Part shown: positions 7,137-15,859 of the stretch, one piece after another | How positions within the stretch are numbered: position 1 is the first letter of the stretch | How the letters are laid out: each line of letters opens with the position of its first letter | DNA from: Hominenteromicrobium mulieris | GTDB lineage: Bacteria > Bacillota > Clostridia > Oscillospirales > Acutalibacteraceae | Direction of reading: 5' to 3' | Length of the DNA: 64,000 bases | Assembly: GCA_021029595.1 (NCBI GenBank) | Contig: JAJJOY010000002.1 | Coordinates: 310,001-374,000 of the forward strand | The notes under the pieces: generated by a model | What the model was told of the DNA's origin: nothing | The model's input: the letters and a program-made list of their open reading frames with translations, nothing else | The model's database searches: none | Program-made: the position numbers and the translations under genes

Positions 7137-10100
7137 TTACTTTGCGACGTGCTTACCTCGCTTTTTACTCAAAAACACAAGTGCGGCAATGGCTGCGCCG
7201 GAAACGGTGAGGAGGGAAATACTGAAGATGACGGCAATGTAATCGCTGCCGGTTTTCGGGGTATTTGATCCGTTGTTATTGTTTGGAACCGGGGTAACGG
7301 TAGCCGCTGCGCTCGGCGCTGCCGTAGGCGCTGCCGTAGGCGCAGGCGTTGTGGTCGGCTCTGTGGTCGGTGCCGGTGTTGCTGTGGGTTCCGTTGTGGG
7401 TGCCGGGGTAACCGATGGCTCTGTCGTAGGTGCCGTGGTCGGTTCCGCCGTAGGTTTGGCAGACGGCTCCGGAGTCACGACCGGATCGGGCGTGATGGGT
7501 GTGTTTTCATTGCGCGTATAGCCGCAAACGGTGCACTCCTCGTGCTTTGTTCTGGCTTCTATGCTCCGAGTGCTGATGTCGCTTTCCGCTTCGTCATTGA
7601 CCCAAACGAAGGTGTGTGCCGCTTCGTTTACATGTACGCTGCAGGTCACGTCGTCGCACGGGTTCCAGTGGGTGTTCTCGTCGAACTTCCACACAGTTGT
7701 ATCCGTTACGGCATCCGTATGCTGCTCGGTGGTAAACATATCGAGCGGCGGGATAAGCTCAATGCCGGTATTCCAGTAGAGCGCCTTGAGCGGATCGTCC
7801 GTACCGGTTTCTTCCAGTGTGCCGTCTTTTACATGGCGACTCTGGCTTGTGAGCGTAATGTCGCCGTTCAGCGCCTTGCCGGGCTTTGCATCCCGGCTTG
7901 TAAATGCCGTGCCGCCCTGGAGGAAGGTTTCGCTTGTGGAGATGGTGCCGCTGCCGGAAATTGCCGTGCCACCGTCACCGAAGAGCGGTGCACCGCCGAT
8001 GGCAACAAGCTTACCATTGCCGGTGATAGTACCGTTCAAATCGATTGCAGTGCCGCCTGCAAAATAGGTCATACCACCGCCGCCGTATGCAACGAGCGTT
8101 GCGCCGTCTGCAAGCGTCAGGGTGCCGTTGACCTGCAGAGCGGTCTGGCCAATCTCATTGCCGGCATCATCGCCTTCAATGAAGACCTGCCCCTTGACGG
8201 CCACATTGCCGTTTGTGACAACGACCGGCTCGGACGTAGTGCGGTCTGTTAAATCGCCGTTTGCAAGGTAGTTAGCATGGGAATAGATCGCTGCGTTTTC
8301 CAAAATTGCGCCGTCTGCAAGGCGGATCTGGCCGCAAACGGAAGCGCCCGTCTTGAATTCGCCGCAATAAGCACTGTAATTCATGGAGAACGTACCGCCG
8401 CCCTGCACGTCGATGATGCCCTGCACAACGGAATCGTCCAGTGTCAGTTTGCCGCCGTCTTCGACGACGATGCGCACGCTGCTGAGAATTTCCATGTTGG
8501 TGAGCGTCAAGTTGCAGCCGGCCGGAATGTACAGTGTCTGCGGAATGTTGCCCGCTTCTACCTCGTCCCAAGCAAGGTCATAGCCGAGGTAGCCGTATGT
8601 GCCGCTCTCATGCGAGCCGAACCAGACTTCGAGGTCAGCCGGTACACGGACGCTTTCTTCTTCACCGTCCACATTGCTGCCGAAGTTCTTGATGGCCCAC
8701 GGCTCCATGATATCCCAAGCATACAGGCCGTTTGCATACTGCTTGAGGTTTTCGATCTTGATCTGCTCGGCGAGCGTTTCTTCGCCGGTGTAGATCATAA
8801 AGGGCAGCGTGTTGCTGGTCGCTTTTCTACCCTGCTTGTCTTCGATGGAAACCGAGACGAGGTATTTACCTGCGTCCTTCGGTGTGCCGCTTAGCGTAAG
8901 GTCACTGCTGATGGGCATGTAAACGCCGCTCATACCACTGTCTGCGTCTTCCGGGGTGCCGCTTTCGACATCCGGCACGATGCTGACCTTGCACTTGCTG
9001 CCGTTGAGATCGATTTCGGAGTTATTATCGAGCTTTTGCCAATCGTCATCGGTCGGCTCTTTGTCTTTTTCAACCAGTGCACCGTAAACGGTAACGTTGC
9101 TGTTGTTATTCGATGTGGAACCGCCCGTGCTTGCGCCGGAAACGCCGTCATAATCTTTCTGGCCGACGATAGCGGCTTCAAACGAGCCCTCAATCTTTAC
9201 ATGCAATTCATATGGATCGCCCTCGCCGTCGTCTGCAATGAGAGAAGCCTTACCGCTTGTATCTACAACGAACTTGAGGTTCAGGTCTTCATAGCCTTTT
9301 GCGGAAATGGTGATGACATCGCCGCTTCTGACAGGTACTTCATTTTCGGAAGCCGAGTAGCTCTTTTGCGCAATCTGGATGTAGTTATCATCCGCATACT
9401 TTCTGTATGCGCCGCCGGAGGAAATGTTATACGACTTTTCTTCCCAAGAAATGCCATTCACCTTAAAACCGGTAACGTTTTCCACATAGTCGCTCGGCTC
9501 GGAGAAGTTGATATGCCAATCGTTTCCGAAAGTATCTTCCGTAAGCGTGACCTTGTCGATATCTACAACTTTCAGTGCGGATGCCTTGAACTTTACCGTA
9601 ACGGTTACATTTGCAGCCGGCATCGCGAAGGTGTAGGAAGTTTCGGAAACTTTTTTGGTCTCCACTTCTTTGCTTTCCGTCTTTACGGTTAGTGTATCAA
9701 GCTCATAGCCCACATCCGGGGTGACGGTAACTGTAACTGTCTCGCCCTTTTTGATGCCCTCGGAAGCGCTCAAAGAGACGCTTCCGTTTTCGGCCTTCGC
9801 TGCGTAAGCCTTGTAGGTGGTTTCTTCCACTGCACCGATGGTGACCTTGTGGTTTGACTTATCCAACGTAAGCGTTAACGGCTTATATCCCTTTGCGGTG
9901 ATAATGCAGGTCGCGGGATTTGTATCAAAGCCTTCACCGATGTAAAGATAGCCGTCTTCGTATTCGTTACCGGGTCTGACATAATAATTGCTATTTCTGC
10001 TCACACCAAAGGAAGACGATGCCTTTTCCCATGCAGTGCCGTTTACTTGAACGGCGGTGATCGAATTCAACCAATCATACGCACCGCTGAATGTTAAATT

Positions 10101-10655
10101 GAAATCGCTTCCAAAATTAGAACTTGCCGTAAAGCTCGTCGGCGGATCCGTATCCTCTACCGGCGTCGGCTCCTTGGTCGGCTCCGTTGGGGGAGTGGTC
10201 GGCTCGGTCTCCGAGATTTTTACGGTCGCGGTGTAGACATCGTTATAGCTGACCGTTGCCTTTGCGACTTCCATCGTCAGCTTGTTGTAGCCTGCAGCCG
10301 TAACTTCAACGGTCAGCGGGAACGAAGCGTCGTTCTCAATGGCAAGCTGTAAGGCTTTATAGCTGCCGTATGCACCCGTTGCATTACCGACACACCAAAT
10401 GCCGGTATCGTTTGAAAAGCTGCTGATCGTCTGGCCTGTGAACGCTGTACCGTTTACGGTAACGCCGTTCACTGCATCCAGCCATGTGGTATCGCTGAAT
10501 TCAAAATTCAAAACGGTTGTATAAAATCCGCTTTTTTCGCAGCTTTTCACTTCTGTCGGTGCTGCTGCCTCTGCCACTGCGCCGGTCACGACCATGGATA
10601 AGAGGATCATTGTCACCAAAAGCAAAGACGCTGCTTTTTTGTAAATGTTTCTCAT
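7137..10655 (-). CDS. large sortase-anchored surface protein with hemoblobin-interaction-like domains
   Basis: 1172 residues from ATG 10655 (GAAGGAGG, 5 nt gap). Signal peptide about 1-30 (KKAASLLLVTMILLSMVV). Three repeats of the DUF1533/HBID type are seen (text such as WLDAVNGVTVNGTAF, WLNSITAVQVNGTAW, YVENVTGFKVNGISW), split by a Pro/Thr linker and an InlB-like repeat (GSVSLSASEGIKKGETVTVT). A Gly-rich beta-helix-like region follows (LTLADGATLVAYGGG), then a Thr/Pro repeat stalk. The end is TPKTG, a hydrophobic helix and KKRGKHVAK: a variant LPXTG sorting signal. Role: cell-wall-attached adhesin or haem-protein binder (inference from domains). Divergent from an ApbE lipoprotein, with operator-like dyads between. 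Confidence 0.8.
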   Translation of the reverse strand: MRNIYKKAASLLLVTMILLSMVVTGAVAEAAAPTEVKSCEKSGFYTTVLNFEFSDTTWLDAVNGVTVNGTAFTGQTISSFSNDTGIWCVGNATGAYGSYKALQLAIENDASFPLTVEVTAAGYNKLTMEVAKATVSYNDVYTATVKISETEPTTPPTEPTKEPTPVEDTDPPTSFTASSNFGSDFNLTFSGAYDWLNSITAVQVNGTAWEKASSSFGVSRNSNYYVRPGNEYEDGYLYIGEGFDTNPATCIITAKGYKPLTLTLDKSNHKVTIGAVEETTYKAYAAKAENGSVSLSASEGIKKGETVTVTVTPDVGYELDTLTVKTESKEVETKKVSETSYTFAMPAANVTVTVKFKASALKVVDIDKVTLTEDTFGNDWHINFSEPSDYVENVTGFKVNGISWEEKSYNISSGGAYRKYADDNYIQIAQKSYSASENEVPVRSGDVITISAKGYEDLNLKFVVDTSGKASLIADDGEGDPYELHVKIEGSFEAAIVGQKDYDGVSGASTGGSTSNNNSNVTVYGALVEKDKEPTDDDWQKLDNNSEIDLNGSKCKVSIVPDVESGTPEDADSGMSGVYMPISSDLTLSGTPKDAGKYLVSVSIEDKQGRKATSNTLPFMIYTGEETLAEQIKIENLKQYANGLYAWDIMEPWAIKNFGSNVDGEEESVRVPADLEVWFGSHESGTYGYLGYDLAWDEVEAGNIPQTLYIPAGCNLTLTNMEILSSVRIVVEDGGKLTLDDSVVQGIIDVQGGGTFSMNYSAYCGEFKTGASVCGQIRLADGAILENAAIYSHANYLANGDLTDRTTSEPVVVTNGNVAVKGQVFIEGDDAGNEIGQTALQVNGTLTLADGATLVAYGGGGMTYFAGGTAIDLNGTITGNGKLVAIGGAPLFGDGGTAISGSGTISTSETFLQGGTAFTSRDAKPGKALNGDITLTSQSRHVKDGTLEETGTDDPLKALYWNTGIELIPPLDMFTTEQHTDAVTDTTVWKFDENTHWNPCDDVTCSVHVNEAAHTFVWVNDEAESDISTRSIEARTKHEECTVCGYTRNENTPITPDPVVTPEPSAKPTAEPTTAPTTEPSVTPAPTTEPTATPAPTTEPTTTPAPTAAPTAAPSAAATVTPVPNNNNGSNTPKTGSDYIAVIFSISLLTVSGAAIAALVFLSKKRGKHVAK

Positions 10656-10736
10656 GCTGCCTCCTTCATTTTTTGCGGTTTCTCCGCCGCTTCGGATATT
10701 TCCACGGACAGCTTTCAACAAAATCTCTTAAAATGG

Positions 10737-10765
10737 TTGAAAGGCGCGCTTTTCCGTGGTATAAT
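10737..10765 (+). promoter_or_regulatory. sigma-A-type promoter toward apbE
   Basis: TTGAAA at 10737-10742, 17-nt spacer, TATAAT at 10760-10765. The predicted transcript starts near 10772 and has a leader of about 260 nt before the ApbE start. A dyad operator begins 12 nt after the -10 box. Confidence 0.7.
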
Positions 10766-10776
10766 GCTGCGCGTGG

Positions 10777-10792
10777 GTTAGATGTGTCTAAC
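10777..10792. promoter_or_regulatory. dyad operator 1
   Basis: GTTAGATGTGTCTAAC, perfect GTTAGA/TCTAAC arms, placed at the likely transcription start of the rightward promoter. The same arms recur at 10899-10914. The half-site resembles boxes of DtxR/IdeR/MntR-type metal regulators; that is an inference. Confidence 0.55.
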
Positions 10793-10815
10793 TTACACTG
10801 AAAAAAACAGTGTAA
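10791..10815. repeat. 9-bp inverted repeat hairpin
   Basis: CTTACACTG and CAGTGTAAG separated by seven A. It directly abuts operator 1, in the transcribed leader of the rightward promoter. No T-run follows on the + strand, so it may be a leader stem or part of the regulatory site rather than a terminator. Confidence 0.5.
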
Positions 10816-10898
10816 GCACCCCAAGCTTTATGCGCCGCAAAAGGCTTTCAATCCCTCACGCGAAGGATTACGTTCTCTGCTCTTACGGTGTATATAAA

Positions 10899-10914
10899 GT
10901 TAGACAGCACTAAC
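10899..10914. promoter_or_regulatory. dyad operator 2
   Basis: GTTAGACAGCACTAAC: GTTAG/CTAAC arms in the same 16-bp register as operator 1, 122 bp away. It lies on the side from which the surface-protein transcript would be read, next to a TATATA-like stretch. Likely the same regulator binds both and controls both divergent genes. Confidence 0.5.
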
Positions 10915-11032
10915 CTCCACACAGTATGCTACCAAAAATTTCCTTTGTTGTCAACCGGAAACGGTATTCATTTTTTAAATATCTGTCATCTATTTTTAAT
11001 ATTCTATGATTTTTTCTCAAAAGGAGACCACT

Positions 11033-12049
11033 ATGCAGAAAGTTTTATCCGTTTTTGGCTGTTTTGTGCTGATTTTTGCACTGTGCACGGGGTGTTCCCG
11101 CACGCCACAAGTCGAAAAAAAGACATTCTACGCCATGAACACCACCATGGAATTTACCGTATACGGCAGCGCTTCGCTCGTTGACGACGCGGAGGCGCTG
11201 ATAAACAGTCTTGAAGACGAGCTTTCTGTGACGAAAGACACAAGCGAGATCGCGCAGATCAACCAAAACGGCTCTGGTACCGTTACGGGCAGCACCGCCG
11301 ACCTGATGGGAAAGGCACTTGCGATGTGCAGCCGCACAAACGGCACACTGGATATTTCCGTTTACCCCATTGTGCGCGCATGGGGCTTTACGACCGGCAG
11401 CTACAAGGTGCCGAGCGAGGAGGAGCTCACCTCCCTTTTGCCGCTGGTCGATTACACGAATGTGCAGTACGATGAAGTCACCGGCGAAGTGATCTTGCCA
11501 GCAGGCATGGAAATCGACCTCGGCAGCATTGCAAAGGGCTATGCCGGTCAACAGGCAGCGGAACTTCTGCGCGAAAAGGGCGTCACCTCCGCACTTTTGA
11601 ATCTCGGCGGCAACGTGCAGACCATCGGCAGCAAGCCGGACGGCGGCGCATGGCAAATCGCCGTGAAAAATCCTCACAGCAAAGAGCCCATGATGGTGGT
11701 CTCCGTGCGCGACAAAGCCGTTGTCACATCCGGCGGATACGAACGTTATTTTGAACAGGACGGCAAGACCTATTGGCACATTATGGATCCGAAGACCGGA
11801 CGTCCGGCAGACAGCGGCCTGCTTGCCGTGACGGTCATCGGCGAGGACGGCGCGGTGTGCGACGGGCTTTCCACCTCGCTTTTTGTGATGGGCTTAGAAA
11901 AAGCCGCTGCTCTCTGGGCAGAAAGCAGCGACTTTGAAGCGATTTTCATTGCAGCGGACGGCACGGTCTACATTACGGACGGACTGAAAGAGGATTTTTC
12001 CCTGCTTTCCGACTATGCCGATACCACGGTGCAGGTCATTACGCGGTAA
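11033..12049 (+). CDS. apbE: ApbE-family lipoprotein, FAD:protein FMN transferase
   Basis: 338 residues from ATG 11033 (AAAAGGAG 8 nt before). Lipobox ALCTGC puts the lipidated Cys at residue 21. ApbE motifs are present in order: DLGSIAKGYAGQQ, NLGGNVQTIGS, VVTSGGYERYF, HIMDPKTGRP and DGLSTSLFVMG. The enzyme transfers FMN from FAD to a Thr or Ser of exported proteins and needs Mg2+. It sits outside the membrane. No flavinylation target motif (D..TGAT-like) was noticed in neighbouring proteins, and no Rnf or Nqr genes are nearby, so its substrate is elsewhere or not recognised. Preceded by the promoter and dyad operators at 10737-10914. Confidence 0.9.
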   Translation: MQKVLSVFGCFVLIFALCTGCSRTPQVEKKTFYAMNTTMEFTVYGSASLVDDAEALINSLEDELSVTKDTSEIAQINQNGSGTVTGSTADLMGKALAMCSRTNGTLDISVYPIVRAWGFTTGSYKVPSEEELTSLLPLVDYTNVQYDEVTGEVILPAGMEIDLGSIAKGYAGQQAAELLREKGVTSALLNLGGNVQTIGSKPDGGAWQIAVKNPHSKEPMMVVSVRDKAVVTSGGYERYFEQDGKTYWHIMDPKTGRPADSGLLAVTVIGEDGAVCDGLSTSLFVMGLEKAAALWAESSDFEAIFIAADGTVYITDGLKEDFSLLSDYADTTVQVITR

Positions 12050-12054
12050 AAAAC

Positions 12055-12390
12055 TTATGCAAAATCGACCTTTAAACCGCTGCATAAAATTTCGAGCTCG
12101 TCCATTTCGATGCAGTGCGGAAACGTGTTATGCCGCACACCGTCGATGCACGCATCTAAATTCATCCATAAAACACGGTCTGCCTCGGCGGGGTCGATGT
12201 TAAAAGCGCTTTCATCTGCGTCGAACCAAAGGTAAAACACCTTCGAGACCTGACGGTCGTGAAACGGCTTGCCGCAAAACTCGCCGTCATACACCACGCG
12301 GCGCGTGCCGCAGTACACAAGGTCTTCCGCTTTCGCGTGCACGCCAAGCTCCTCGAAAAGCTCGCGAATTGCCGACGATTTCGTTTTCAC
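12055..12390 (-). pseudogene. Nudix hydrolase, 5'-truncated
   Basis: The frame opens at a weak GTG (no ribosome site) with MKTKSSAIRELFEELGVHA. This holds the second half of the Nudix box (REL.EE.G) but not the G-x5-E half or the roughly 50 residues that should precede it. The rest (VFYLWFDADESAFN, EADRVLWMNLD) fits an isopentenyl-isomerase-like Nudix of the MutT family. Without the first Glu cluster residues it should be inactive. The sequence upstream (12391-12545) is structured noncoding DNA, so an insertion or deletion probably removed the N-terminus. It converges on apbE with only 5 nt between the stops. Confidence 0.7.
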
Positions 12391-12660
12391 GCTTATCCAC
12401 GCTTTCCGTGATAACCCTTATGGGCAGGAAGTTCGTGGCGCACCTTCATCCGGCTGGGGCTTTCGCCCCCAATCAGGAATGTACCTGTTGAATGTGTATT
12501 CGGTTTTCAAGGTTCACGAGGGAATTCGTTTTGTCCCTCAATAGGTAGGCAGCGAGAAGGCTCATTTATAGACCCCCTAAACGAAAAAATTTCAAAAAAT
12601 TTTTTGGGAATGAAAAAAACCGCTGATTTCGTAGTGAAACCAGCGGCTTGATTTGCGGTG
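12391..12660. other. noncoding segment with hairpins beside the broken Nudix gene
   Basis: No credible gene. Contains GGGGC-TTTC-GCCCC (about 12457-12470) and a CCGCTG/CAGCGG stem near 12631-12648, with AT-rich sequence between. The part at about 12420-12545 looks like a structured RNA or the end of an inserted element, but I cannot name it. Confidence 0.4.
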
Positions 12661-12680
12661 TATTTAACTGAAAATGGGCA

Positions 12681-12722
12681 AAAAAATAACGGTCACACAA
12701 TCCAAATGGACTGTGTGACCGT
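12681..12722 (-). terminator. terminator of ppdK
   Basis: Perfect 11-bp stem ACGGTCACACA/TGTGTGACCGT (12689-12699, 12712-12722); read leftward it is followed by TTATTTTTTT. It lies 42 nt after the ppdK stop. Confidence 0.9.
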
Positions 12723-12763
12723 ATTTATATCGGTTGTTTTGCCTACGCTACTGCGTCAACTTT

Positions 12764-15400
12764 TTACTGGCGCGGATTGCGGATGGCAGCCTGCGCCGCA
12801 GCAAGACGAGCGATCGGTACACGGAACGGAGAGCAGGAAACGTAGGTGAGGCCAACGTTATGGCAGAACTCGACGGAAGTCGGGTCGCCGCCGTGCTCGC
12901 CGCAGATACCAAGCTTGATGTCCGGGCGGGTGGACTTACCGAGCTCGCAAGCCATCTTAACGAGCTTGCCTACGCCGACCTGGTCGAGCTTTGCGAACGG
13001 ATCGTTCTCGTAGATCTTCTTATCATAGTAAGCGCCGAGGAACTTGCCTGCGTCGTCACGGCTGAAGCCGAAGGTCATCTGAGTAAGGTCGTTCGTACCG
13101 AAGGAGAAGTACTCTGCTTCCTTCGCGATCTCGTCAGCCGTCAGAGCAGCTCTCGGGATCTCGATCATGGTGCCGACCTTGTAGGTCATGGAAGAGCCTG
13201 CCTCTGCGATGAGCTTATCAGCCGTTGCAGTGACAACGCCCTTAACGTATGCCAGCTCCTTGACTTCGCCAACGAGCGGGATCATGATTTCCGGAACGAT
13301 GTTCCAATCCGGGTGCTTAGCGGAGACATTCAGCGCAGCCTTGATAACTGCGGAGGTCTGCATCTCTGCGATTTCCGGATAGGTGACAGCCAGACGGCAG
13401 CCACGGTGACCCATCATCGGGTTGAACTCGTGGAGGCCGGAGATGATTGCCTTAACCTGCTCGACAGTCTTGCCGGTGGACTTAGCCAGCAGCTCGATGT
13501 CAGCTTCTTCGGTCGGAACGAACTCATGCAGCGGCGGATCGAGGAAACGGATGTTAACCGGCTCGCCTTCCATGGTCTCGTAGAGCTTCTCAAAGTCGCC
13601 CTGCTGCATCGGCTCGAGCTTAGCAAGGGCAGTTTTTCTGCCTTCGACGGTGTCAGCGCAGATCATCTCGCGGATAGCTGCGATTCTGTCCGGATCGAAG
13701 AACATGTGCTCGGTACGGCAGAGGCCGATGCCTTCTGCGCCGAGGCGCTTTGCATCGATAGCGTTCTGCGGGGTATCGGCATTCGTACGAACCTTCATCT
13801 GACGGAACTTGTCCGCGAGACCCATAATACGGCCGAAATCACCGGAATTGACGGAAGCCGGAACGGTCGGGATGAGGCCGTCATAGATGTTGCCGGTGGA
13901 GCCATCGATGGAGATGCAGTCGCCCTCGTGGTAGGTCTTACCGGCGAGCTCGAACTTCTTGTTCTCTTCATCCATGGTGATAGCGGAGCAACCGGAAACA
14001 CAGCAGGTGCCCATGCCACGCGCAACAACAGCTGCGTGGGAGGTCATGCCGCCGCGAACGGTGAGGATGCCCTGTGCAGCCTTCATGCCTTCGATGTCCT
14101 CCGGGGAGGTCTCAAGGCGAACGAGGACGACCTTTTCGCCCTTCTCGTTCCAAACCTTTGCATCTTCAGCGGTGAAGACAATCTTGCCGCAAGCAGCACC
14201 GGGAGATGCAGCCAGAGCCTTAGCGACCGGGGTAGCAGCCTTAAGAGCCTTAACGTCGAACTGCGGGTGCAGCAGAGCATCGAGGTTTCTCGGCTCGATC
14301 ATAAGAACAGCCTGCTTCTCGTCGATCATGCCTTCGTCGATGAGGTCGCAAGCGATCTTCAGAGCAGCAGCCGGCGTTCTCTTGCCGTTACGGGTCTGGA
14401 GCATGTAGAGGTGCTTGTCCTCGATGGTGAACTCCATGTCCTGCATGTCTCTGTAATGATTTTCAAGGGTGTTGCAGATGCCTACGAACTGCTCGTAAAC
14501 TTCCGGCATGACTTCCTTGAGCTGGTCAATGTGCTGCGGGGTGCGGACACCTGCAACAACGTCTTCGCCCTGTGCGTTCATGAGGAACTCACCGGTGAGA
14601 ACCTTTTCGCCGGTGGACGGGTTACGGGTAAACGCAACGCCGGTGCCGGAGGTCTCGCCCATGTTGCCGAATGCCATCATCTGCACGTTAACAGCGGTAC
14701 CCCAGGAATACGGGATATCGTTGTCGCGGCGGTAGACGTTTGCACGCGGGTTGTCCCAGGAACGGAAAACAGCCTTGATAGCGCCCATGAGCTGTTCCTT
14801 CGGATCGTACGGGAAGTCCTCGCCGATCTTTTCCTTATACTCAGCCTTAAACTGATTTGCGAGCTCCTTCAGGTCGTCAGCGGTCAGCTCAACGTCCTGC
14901 GTTACGCCCTTCTTAACCTTCATCGCGTCGATGAGCTGCTCGAAGTACTTCTTGCCGACTTCCATAACGACGTCGGAATACATCTGGATAAATCTTCTGT
15001 AGCAGTCATAAGCCCAGCGCGGGTTGCCGGACTTCTTAGCCATAACTTCAACAACGTCCTCGTTGAGGCCGAGGTTGAGGATGGTATCCATCATGCCAGG
15101 CATGGATGCGCGTGCACCGGAACGGACGGAAACGAGAAGCGGGTTCTCCTGATCGCCGAACTTCTTGCCGGTGATCTGCTCCATCTTTTCAATGTACTCC
15201 ATAATTTCAGCCTGGATCTCATCGTTGATGCGGCGGCCGTCTTCGTAATACTGGGTGCAGGCTTCGGTGGAAATGGTGAAGCCCTGCGGAACGGGCAGGC
15301 CGAGGTTCGTCATCTCAGCAAGGTTTGCGCCCTTACCGCCGAGAAGCTCGCGCATGCTCGCGTTGCCTTCTGTGAACAAATAGACATACTTTTTGCTCAT
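12764..15400 (-). CDS. ppdK: pyruvate, phosphate dikinase
   Basis: 878 residues, full family length (about 875). The N-terminal nucleotide-binding domain begins with GGKGANLAEM; the central swivelling domain has GGMTSHAAVVARGMG with catalytic His455. The C-terminal TIM barrel carries GICGEHGG and SFGTNDLTQMTFGFSRDD for PEP/pyruvate and Mg2+ binding. Reaction: ATP + phosphate + pyruvate to or from AMP + PPi + PEP (EC 2.7.9.1). In fermentative Clostridia it commonly works in glycolysis with PPi. Single gene, start with AAGGAGG, promoter at 15504-15532, terminator at 12681-12722. Confidence 0.97.
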   Translation of the reverse strand: MSKKYVYLFTEGNASMRELLGGKGANLAEMTNLGLPVPQGFTISTEACTQYYEDGRRINDEIQAEIMEYIEKMEQITGKKFGDQENPLLVSVRSGARASMPGMMDTILNLGLNEDVVEVMAKKSGNPRWAYDCYRRFIQMYSDVVMEVGKKYFEQLIDAMKVKKGVTQDVELTADDLKELANQFKAEYKEKIGEDFPYDPKEQLMGAIKAVFRSWDNPRANVYRRDNDIPYSWGTAVNVQMMAFGNMGETSGTGVAFTRNPSTGEKVLTGEFLMNAQGEDVVAGVRTPQHIDQLKEVMPEVYEQFVGICNTLENHYRDMQDMEFTIEDKHLYMLQTRNGKRTPAAALKIACDLIDEGMIDEKQAVLMIEPRNLDALLHPQFDVKALKAATPVAKALAASPGAACGKIVFTAEDAKVWNEKGEKVVLVRLETSPEDIEGMKAAQGILTVRGGMTSHAAVVARGMGTCCVSGCSAITMDEENKKFELAGKTYHEGDCISIDGSTGNIYDGLIPTVPASVNSGDFGRIMGLADKFRQMKVRTNADTPQNAIDAKRLGAEGIGLCRTEHMFFDPDRIAAIREMICADTVEGRKTALAKLEPMQQGDFEKLYETMEGEPVNIRFLDPPLHEFVPTEEADIELLAKSTGKTVEQVKAIISGLHEFNPMMGHRGCRLAVTYPEIAEMQTSAVIKAALNVSAKHPDWNIVPEIMIPLVGEVKELAYVKGVVTATADKLIAEAGSSMTYKVGTMIEIPRAALTADEIAKEAEYFSFGTNDLTQMTFGFSRDDAGKFLGAYYDKKIYENDPFAKLDQVGVGKLVKMACELGKSTRPDIKLGICGEHGGDPTSVEFCHNVGLTYVSCSPFRVPIARLAAAQAAIRNPRQ

Positions 15401-15503
15401 TGGAAACTACCTCCTTGAAAATTTACACGGTTAAACCGAGTATTAACTGATTTTTTTCAGCGAAAAAGGCGTAAAAAACTTATCCACTGTTTCGCCGCAC
15501 TCT

Positions 15504-15532
15504 ATTATACCAAATATATTTGCGAATTTCCA
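15504..15532 (-). promoter_or_regulatory. sigma-A-type promoter of ppdK
   Basis: Leftward TGGAAA, 17-nt spacer, TATAAT; about 100 nt before the ppdK start. Confidence 0.6.
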
Positions 15533-15656
15533 TACCTTTTTTCGAGAAATCGTCTGTTTTCGGAAATTTTTCGCAGAATTTTTCTTTTAGACAGATTTTT
15601 GCGCCGCAAAACGATTTTTTAAGGCGGGTTTTCCCGCGTTTTCGGACAAAATAGGC

Positions 15657-15685
15657 TTGCAAAACCCTTTTGCGGGTGGCATAAT
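15657..15685 (+). promoter_or_regulatory. promoter of the pth-mfd operon
   Basis: TTGCAA, 17-nt spacer, CATAAT (an overlapping TATAAT lies 5 nt further on). A perfect 14-bp palindrome GCGGGCATGCCCGC follows at 15702-15715 in the likely leader. The remainder of the 15401-15859 gap shows no gene. Confidence 0.55.
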
Positions 15686-15859
15686 ATAATATATTTGAAA
15701 AGCGGGCATGCCCGCAAAAACACACACGCAGAGAAAAGCGCAGCGGCGAAGGGTCTCCCCCTTTCGGCGGCTGTGCGGCTTCTGCGTGCCTTTCGGCATT
15801 CCCGAAAACGGGCGGTGCGAAAAAGAAGACAAAAACATTGATGTAAAAAGGAACATTCC

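Noticed and set aside
7290-7500. Tandem DNA repeats at the 3' part of the surface-protein gene as a CRISPR or satellite
   Set aside because: They encode the Thr/Pro-rich wall stalk of the protein, are in frame and lack spacers.
9036-9692. 218-codon + strand frame opposite the surface-protein gene
   Set aside because: Antisense shadow of repetitive coding sequence without start signals.
12734-15418. An 894-codon open frame on the + strand opposite ppdK
   Set aside because: It is a mirror of the ppdK codon pattern, has no ribosome site and its protein text is low in recognisable motifs; ppdK on the other strand is certain.
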